Below, in pieces: positions 56,721-64,000 of a DNA stretch of 64,000 nt. Source of the stretch: Pelecanus crispus. Its lineage: Eukaryota; Chordata; Aves; Pelecaniformes; Pelecanidae. The notes under the pieces were generated by a model, which saw nothing but the letters and a program-made list of their open reading frames with translations, did no database searches and was not told the DNA's origin. Made by a program: the position numbers and the translations under genes. Position 1 is the first letter of the stretch. Every line of letters begins with the position of its first letter. The stretch is from positions 128,213,388-128,277,387 of the forward strand of contig NC_134644.1 in NCBI RefSeq assembly GCF_030463565.1, read 5' to 3'.

Positions 56721-59700
56721 CCGTCTCCCCCCCTCCACTTCAGCGTTAATTTTCCCTTTTCCGGGCTTCTTTCCACAGGGGGCAGCGAAAAAGCTGGTAG
56801 AAAAAGCTCAATTTTTTTTACCCCACCCCAACACGCGCTTCCCCAGCGGCCTCTCGGATGAGGCGATACGGGGGGGAGAAGAAAAAAAAAAAATAAAAAA
56901 TAAAATAATAAATAAAAAAAAAGATGCTGCCTGCCCCACGCGTGTCTGTGTGCATCACCCTAGCGCCCTCCCGAGGCTCCCCTCCTGCTGCCTGCGTGAA
57001 GCGAAGGCTCTTCTTAAAACCTCACGGTAGAGTGCTCAACGCGCTCCCAACCCCCTCGCATCCAGTAAGCTGCTCCTATTGAATTGGCAAATATCAGCAA
57101 AATGAGAAGATTTTCAGTTCGAATGCGTGAAATGCTACGGTTTCCAGTTACATGAAACACTTGAGAAAAACCCCTGGCTTCACCCCCAGGTGCTCCGTTG
57201 ACCAAATTACAAAAGAAAACCACACACACACACAAACCTCTTTAGAAAACTCTATTTTAAGACTCCCTTTTCCATTTTTTTTGGTGGTTTTTTTTTTTTT
57301 TTTTTTAATTTTCCAGGAGACCCAGCTATTTAGCTTGGGTAGGACTAGCCCAGCCACTGACTTTTCAGCCCAGCGCTCAGCTGACACCACGGGCGTGAAG
57401 CTGTGCCCTGTGGAGCGCTCTGCCGCTCAGAGGTGCTGGGGTTTTTTTTTGGGGGGGGGACCATGGGTACGTGCCGGTCATGCCAGCCCTTGGGCAGCCA
57501 GGCCTGCTGCCGCGCTCCGGGCAGGGCTCCATCTGCTGCTACCGCAGCTGTTGCAGTAAGGCAGCTGTTTATCAAAGGGTGTGTATTTTAACATAAATAG
57601 TTGGGACAAGACTGGTACACGCTCGCCTTTTGGCCATAAAGTCCTCGTGGGAAGGCTTGTGGGATGAGGATGAGCGTGCTCCGCCTGGCAGGTGAGGCTT
57701 TGCGGCTGGCAGGTAAGGTTTGGCGTGGAGGGGCTTTGCTGTGCTTTTAACTCGAGTGTTGCAGCTAACCCCAGGGGGATGGTGCGTTAAAAAGAAACTT
57801 GATTTGCTTTGCTCATCAGGGGTTTGATCATGCAACCCCTCTCTACGTGAGCATTAAGCGCTGAACTCGACAGCGACACAAGAAGTGGTTGCTTTTTTTT
57901 TGGGTTTTGTGGTGGCGCAAAAAATTTTCCTTTTCCACAGCGTCAAAAAATAATATGGCCCAAAACCAGTTCTGCATGTTGTTACTTTCTGCCCTCCAGC
58001 ACTGGGGTGCATTCACGTCCCCGTGACTCCACGCCATTGCCCTTGGCCGGGCTGTCCGGCGGGGAGCCGCGACCGTCGCGTGCTGCTCCTGGACCTTTTT
58101 TCTCTGCATGAAATGTGGAGAGGTGGGTGCATGAAGCGTGGGAAGGTAGTTCAGAAATGCAAGGCAGTGACGCCCTCTCTCTCCCTTGCTCTGTGAGAGG
58201 GTCTGTTGATGGCTGGAAGGCGCTACAGCTCATCTGTCGTAGCCGTAAAATTACAATTTGTCTTGGAAAGCATCTCATTTAGCTGCTTGGACGTGGAACT
58301 GCGTTAGACACTTTCAGCTCGCTGAAGTCCTTTAGCCCCAAAGGGCAGCTGGTCATCAGATGGTGCTGGTGTGCAACCGCACCGGCCCGAACGGTCTCAT
58401 TGAACGCCCATCACGTGTTACCCCAAAAAACAGATGCGATGCACAGCCAGGTCACCCGGCTGCCGCTGGGCACCCTGCCATTCTCAAAATCCCTCGGTAA
58501 CCAGCGAGCTGCTGGCATGGAAGCCCTGTGTAAGCCCCAATATGTGCCACCCATGTCACGCCTAAGCCCCGTTGTGAAGGGTGCAGCTTCGCTCACGGTG
58601 TCGTCAGGACCCGGAGGCGTCTTCAGAGCTCACGGTCAGCCCTGTCACCACCTGTCCCCCAAAACCAAGCAGCGAGAGCTGTTCCCTGGGAGGCGAGTTG
58701 CTCGCGTTTGTTGCTGAGCTTAATGGAGATGCGTGGTTTCAGGCGCGCGTTCCGGTGGGTTCCCCCATGTGCCGTGCGGGGTGCGAAGCCCTGGGGTGGT
58801 GCTGCACCGGCAGCGAAGCGCCCAGGAGCGGGGCAGCAAGTGACACTTGGCGCTCACCAAAGCGCGGGGCTGCAGGCAGGACTATGGCCGTGCCAGACGT
58901 GCCTGGGGTGGATTTGTCTGACATCTTGGCAGCTGAATCTGTTCCCGTTTGCATAAATAATTTCATTTATTGAAGCAGAGACAGGCCCTTGATTCCCTCA
59001 CCTGCTGAGCACCTGACCCACCAAATCATGGCTTCTCTCTGGGCTCCGCTAACTTTTAAACAGCAGTAGGAAACATCTGAGCATCTGAATTTCTGAATAT
59101 TTTTGTCTAGAACCTGTTTGAGGCTCCTGCTCCAAATCAAGGAGAGAGGAGCATTTGCAGCTGGAGAGAAAGGACAAGAAACCTTTCTCTAAGAAACCTT
59201 TACAGAGACAAGATGAAACTTTAAATTGCTTGAGTGCCGGCTCTGAATCCCAAAGAAGTGCCAGGACCCTGAGCCCTCCAGGGACAGGAATTAAATCACA
59301 CTGTATTTTTTACTAGTTTTTCCTGATAAATGGGGGCCAGGCCACCCAGGGAAGGCGAGGAAAGGGGGCAATGCTTCAGCCTGGCTTTAATCCTCCCTAT
59401 CCTCTTCCCAGTCTGCTCGCCTCTGGCAAGCCAGCCAGACGTGCAGGACATTTTGGGGCAGCGGGGCTGGGCGCCTGGCGAGGCTGGGCTGGCCCTGCGG
59501 AGCCCTTCTCTGCTCCTGGGGTGCTGCGGGGCGGAGGCAGCGCCAGCAGGACGCCGGCTCCTGCCGGCTTCGTGGGCTGGGGCAAGGCAGCCGTGGGAGG
59601 GACGCCGCGTCCGGGTGGAAGCAGCGGGTTTCGGAGGGAGAGGCTGGCTGGCTGGTGACAAAGACGCGGCTGACAAGGGGGAAGAAGAGGGAGGGGAGGC

Positions 59701-60080
59701 CTGCCTGGTTTTCTCCTCCCCCCAACAAGAAGCGGGAGCGCAGCGATGGTTCCCTTCCACAGCCAGAGGCCAGGAACGGCGCTTGGGGGCCGAACTGGGG
59801 AACGGGACATACGGATGAGGAGGTGCAAGTTGTTTGGGGAAGAGTCAAAAAAACCTGCCAACACGTTCCTAGGGAGGGCCCGTACCTCCCCAAGGCTGGC
59901 GTTGGCTCTCGTGAGCCCGCACAATGACTCCAGACCGACCCTCCCTACCCCCTTGGCCCACCTCTGCCAGGGCTCGTCTTGAAGGGCTGCAGTGGCATTT
60001 TGCGTCGCTTGTACTCACCGGGGCCAGCCCACTGCACTGACCCAGCCTGCGGCCACCCCGCTCTCGGCGGCTGAAGAACT
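56721..60080. other. DNA upstream of CEBPD, no gene recognised
   Basis: GC-rich patches (about 57400-57560, 58000-58110, 58700-58900 and 59330-59800) alternate with A/T runs. Open frames here occur on both strands at once, as expected of GC-rich noncoding DNA. Distal CEBPD regulatory elements are possible but not shown. Confidence 0.5.
56880..56922. repeat. A-rich low-complexity tract
   Basis: Runs of A broken by single T (AAAATAAAAAATAAAATAAT type) lie upstream of the CEBPD promoter. Confidence 0.85.
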
Positions 60081-60615
60081 TAGAATCATAGAATCGTTTA
60101 GGTTGGAAAAGACCTTTAAGATCATCCAGTCCAACCGTTAACCCACACTACCAAGTCTACTCTAAGCCAATCAAGGGTAGACCAGACTAAACCATGTCCC
60201 AAAGTGCCACATCTACCCGTTTTTTGAACACTTCCAGGGATGGTGACTCCACCACCTCTCTGGGCAGCCTGTTCCAATGCTTGACCACCCTTTCCGTAAA
60301 GAAATTTCTCCTAATTTCCGACCTAAACCTCCCCGGCGCAGCTTAAGCCCATTTCCTCTCGTCCTATCACTAACTACTTGGGAGAAGAGACCAACACCCA
60401 CCTCACTACAACCTCCTTTCAGGTAGTTGTAGAGAGCGATAAGGTCTCCCCTCAGCCTCCCCTTCTCCAGGCTAAACAACCCCAGTTCCCTCAGCCGCTC
60501 CTCATAAGGCCTGTGCTCCAGACCCTTCACCAGCCTTGTTGCCCTTCTCTGGACATGCTCCAGCACCTCAATGTCCTTCTTGTACTGAGGGGCCCAAAAC
60601 TGGACACAGTTTAAC
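60081..60615 (-). mobile_element. CR1 fragment of a second subfamily, antisense
   Basis: It starts TAGAATCATAGAATCGTTTA and extends to the ORF2 segment [20 protein letters not shown] on the - strand. Differences such as [14 protein letters not shown] and YNYLKGG place it in a different CR1 subfamily from the copies at 6524 and 21995. The frame is disrupted after RGGLGRKL. Confidence 0.92.
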
Positions 60616-63600
60616 TTGCCGGTAAATGAAAGCATTTTTTCTTTCTAGCTCTTTTTAAACTCTGTCCTCTGACTTCCTGTGGGCGTTTGAGCCCTGACGG
60701 TGCCAGCCCCGGCTGGGTTTGTTCAGCTCCACTTCTGGCTGCTGAATTAAACCTTCCCCGTACCTGGGTTCCCGAGAGGCCAAGAGCCGCCGCAGCAGCG
60801 AAACGCCTCAGACCCTGCGCTCGTCCTTTTCTCACGCCCTTCGGTGATGCTCTGGACCTTTCCCTGGCACTGGTTTTGCATGACTTCCCAGCAGGGACAC
60901 GATTCGTGAGCTCAAAGTCACATCTTCTGCCTCACCGAACGAAATCTTGCACAGTATAATTGACTGGGATTTAATGGACAGGTAGAGGGAGCGTTACTCA
61001 AAAAAGGAAAAAAACCCCAAGCAAACAAAAAAGCAGACCAAAAAACCCTGTAAATACAATAGAAACTGTAACCAAATCCTTTCCAGTCCCTTACGGCCAC
61101 TCCTTCCCAAAACTCTTTGCAACAAAACCGCCCTAAACACTCTGTTTTGGACACTGTTGGTTTAATGTAAGATGTAACTCTTTGGTAGCTTTACAACACG
61201 ACTAGTGACACCATTCGGTGCTGTGGGTGGCTGCCAGGGTGCAGCCTTTCTACGTATCTGCCATTTCTTACAAGCCGCATCGCTTAAAAATCAAATTTTT
61301 GAAAGCCAGGTCATTTCCAAATGAGGGACACGGTGTTAATGAAGGGACCCGGCAGACCCTCACCTTCAGTACTTGTGAGGGGAAAGGGTTTTAAAGCAGC
61401 AGTAATAAATCCTTATTTTAACACCCCAATTTTGAAAAATGTGAAGTCTGGGGAGAAGTGTCTCTCAGTGTAGACGCTTAATTACCTGACTTCAGGAAGC
61501 GGTTGGCCAAACCTTTCAGCGTGAGGCCAGAAGAGCTGTAGGAAATTCCTTATTCCATGGCTGAACGCAAGCCTAATTCATCGGGCTTGCGGCGAGCTCG
61601 TAGGCTCCTTCCCGTGCCCCGAGGGGCGCTGGTGCTGTACCACCTCTCAGCCACAGGCACCTCACGCTGACATTTAAATTGGGGGCGGTGGCGGGGACTA
61701 AGGAAGAATCCCGAGCACGACGAGCAGCATGCAGGAACCTCTCTATCCGCTGGGAAAGGAGATGACTGCAGGCTGCAGGTGCAGAGTTTTCGTCTGGGTT
61801 TAGCAGTAACATTATTTTTCATTAGAGGGAAATTTTAAGATTGACAGGGATGGTAAGGACTAGCTTAAACGTTAATATTACTCTGTACACTAAGAAAAGC
61901 CTACTGAGAATGTGTGCTAATGGTTTACATAGCTTTTTAGATGCAACTAATGAATTTCCAGCTATAGCGCACATCTGGTTCTCTCATCGGAGAAGGAAAT
62001 ATTCTGCCGTACTTGTGGACAGTTACTGAGTTTTGTTTTGCATCATGAGACCTGAAGCAGTCTCCGACTCTGAGCCGCACACCGTCTCATTCTTTTCTGG
62101 AAGCCGAACAAACCCGCCACGTAAAGCACCGAGCCCAGCGACTTGAGGTTTTCGTTGCGTCAGTCCTTTCCTTGCTGCTTCACGGGTTGGCTTCAGCCTT
62201 TCCATTTAACTGCTGTATTCTATCGAGAGCAGCACCCTTCCGTGGGGACTGGGGACAGCAGCCGCGATTTACCTGTTGGAGGTTGGGTTGGGGCTCGTTC
62301 AGCTGCACGGGGAAAGCTCCGTTAGGGCAATTCCACTTGCTGCGCATCGGGTGTGTTTCTGTTCACAAAAACCCAGCAGCCTTGCGCTTTGCTCCTTAGC
62401 TGACACTCGAGCTTGACAAAGTCATCACTAGTAGGACTGATGTAGCTGAGGCTTCCGCTTATAGCACTTATTTTAGGGCCAAAACTGAGATTTGAACTAT
62501 TTTAAGTATGAGGGACGCGTTCCAAGCTCTTTCGCGCCATCAGGGCTACTTTCACCTGTCTGAAGATCTTTCGCCCCTGGCCTGAAGGCCTTTTGCTGCG
62601 GACTAAAGGGAGAGGAGGGCATGGGGCAGGGCTCACCACAGGCCCCTTCCCCTGGAAGGGCCGGGCTGCGTTCCTGCTCCGGCCCCTTCCGAAAGGCCAA
62701 GGAAGCCTTGGTGGGCGCTGGAGGGAGGCGCGCTGCACACAAACATCTATTGTTGCTGAAGGTATCAAAAGTCCTACGAGAAGAGCCTCGTTAAACTATA
62801 AACCTAAACTTTGTCCTCCACAGTACAGGTCAAAGTACCTAGTAAATATCTGAGGTATGTGCCAAAAGTGCAATTAAACACCTCGTATGACCAGCCGCTT
62901 GATTTCCAAATGTCCCCTCGCCTTTTCATGTAGCTTTTTATTGTGCTTTAACTTTCTTGTATTTGTAGAGTGACAACATGAAAGCTGAGTGCCTCACCTA
63001 ACCAAGCTCTTCGTCGTTAACGCCGCCGTCTTTACTGATACCAGAGATTGAAAGAACAAAATGCACCGAGACGTCTTACACAAGTTGTATATAAAAATAG
63101 ACTCTATCACACACCCTTATGAAAAAACTGCTGTCCGTTAATTATCATCTGCCTAAATGGGTAAATGTGGATGTTTTCTGTGATTAAAGTGCCCTAAATT
63201 AAGTTTTGAAATGAGGTATACGTCTGAAAGTTTATTTTTATTTTTAAATAGGTGTTTCCTCCACAAAAATACAGCCAAAACAATCTTTTTAATGAATAAA
63301 ATCTGATAAAAAGATTCTGAATTTCTTGATTTGTAACACTACTGACATAAAGAATTGAGCATATTTAGTAAGAAGGAAGGTAACAAATAGTAATTGTTGC
63401 TGGAAAGTATTTGAAACAAAAAAGCTCCCTCCCTATTCATCAGGCCTCAGCGAGCAATCTTCCTAATCCTGAGTTTTTTGCGGAGTTGTATCCAGGAGGC
63501 AGATTCCTCCGCTCTCCAGCTGAAAGACTCACTCGAGACTGGTGCCAGCGGCGGCCACGGCCCCACCGCCACGGAGGCAGGAGGGAAAGCTTGTAGGCAG

Positions 63601-64000
63601 TTAAAGGGCAAAGACTTCTTTCTATTACACCCTTTATGATAATTATTAAAAGCCTCAATGGAAACTATCTCCGACGATGAATTGCGGGTAATAAAAACCG
63701 TAATAGAGAGCTCTCTCTCCCACTTGCCGTCTGCGCTGCGCTGCACTTGCCCCCAAGGTTGCCTGAAAACCGGCTGCCAGAGAGGAAGAGCCACATCTGG
63801 CACAGCGTCCAGTGCTGCAGTTACGGCAAGAAGCTCACAGCGCCCTGTGTGCCGGCAGCGGCTACTTTTGGCTTTGGCCAAACAAATGAACGCAACGTGA
63901 GGAGAACGAAGGGAGTATAACCTCTAACTGTTAAAAAACAATCTGCTGGAACAAACCGGCACAGTCTCCTCATTACTCTCTCATTATCCAGTAATGAAAT
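60616..64000. other. noncoding DNA, no gene recognised
   Basis: Mixed composition. Stretches such as 61840-62030, 63100-63220 and 63600-63720 have the even, repeat-free texture often seen in conserved noncoding elements, which I cannot test. In other vertebrates PRKDC lies beyond CEBPD on this side. I did not recognise any of its exons. Confidence 0.4.

Noticed and set aside
54887..56749. A 620-codon open frame on the + strand across CEBPD
   Set aside because: It is the antisense shadow of CEBPD in a GC-rich island, where stop codons are rare. It is mostly low-complexity Gly, Ala and Arg and has no family signature.
59296..59927. Overlapping 150-175-codon open frames on both strands
   Set aside because: Open frames on both strands in several phases are expected in GC-rich DNA. 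No domain, splice site or start context supports a gene.
60213..60635. A 140-codon - strand frame with protein-like sequence
   Set aside because: It is the decayed tail of a CR1 reverse transcriptase ORF, not a host gene.
1..64000. Bacterial- or phage-type systems, CRISPR arrays, tRNA or rRNA genes
   Set aside because: The intron structure, CR1 elements and vertebrate genes exclude a prokaryotic source. I saw no tRNA- or rRNA-like stretch, although a tRNA scan was not possible.

Overview
This window is vertebrate nuclear DNA, most likely from a bird or another sauropsid. The coding genes are split by GT-AG introns. The intervening DNA is AT-rich and carries several chicken-repeat-1 (CR1) retrotransposon pieces with the typical outer sequence TAGAATCATAGAATGGTT. 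I see no operons, ribosome binding sites, CRISPR arrays, phage or insertion sequences. Species cannot be settled from sequence reading alone.

Two protein-coding genes are supported, in convergent orientation. On the + strand, ten exons between 25581 and 52662 encode the C-terminal 409 residues and stop codon of SPIDR, the scaffold protein that links RAD51 and BLM in homologous recombination. All exon phases join without a break. The exons upstream of 25581 were not found, so the first 25.6 kb is probably intron, perhaps with an exon I missed. On the - strand, 56128-55100 is CEBPD, the single-exon bZIP transcription factor C/EBP delta. It sits in a GC-rich CpG island with a TATA-like box, a CCAAT/CRE-like cluster and a very large perfect hairpin just upstream. 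SPIDR next to CEBPD, tail to tail, is the arrangement known in other vertebrates.

Layout: 1-25580, AT-rich noncoding DNA with CR1 copies at 6524-7997 (two copies in inverted orientation) and 21995-22275, plus short tandem duplications and homopolymers. 25581-52662, the SPIDR 3' half, with introns of 94 bp to 9.5 kb. 52663-54596, SPIDR 3'UTR and the gap between the genes. 54597-56720, CEBPD 3'UTR, coding exon, 5'UTR and promoter. 56721-64000, DNA upstream of CEBPD with GC-rich patches, a CR1 copy at 60081-60615 and no recognisable gene.

The most notable points are a perfect 36-bp inverted repeat with a 4-base loop in the CEBPD upstream region, a nearly pure 18-serine repeat in CEBPD, an RPA1-like zinc-ribbon pattern in the SPIDR C-terminus, and a long CR1 inverted repeat. 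I found no sign of a new gene system; this looks like an ordinary vertebrate locus with a few unusual local structures.
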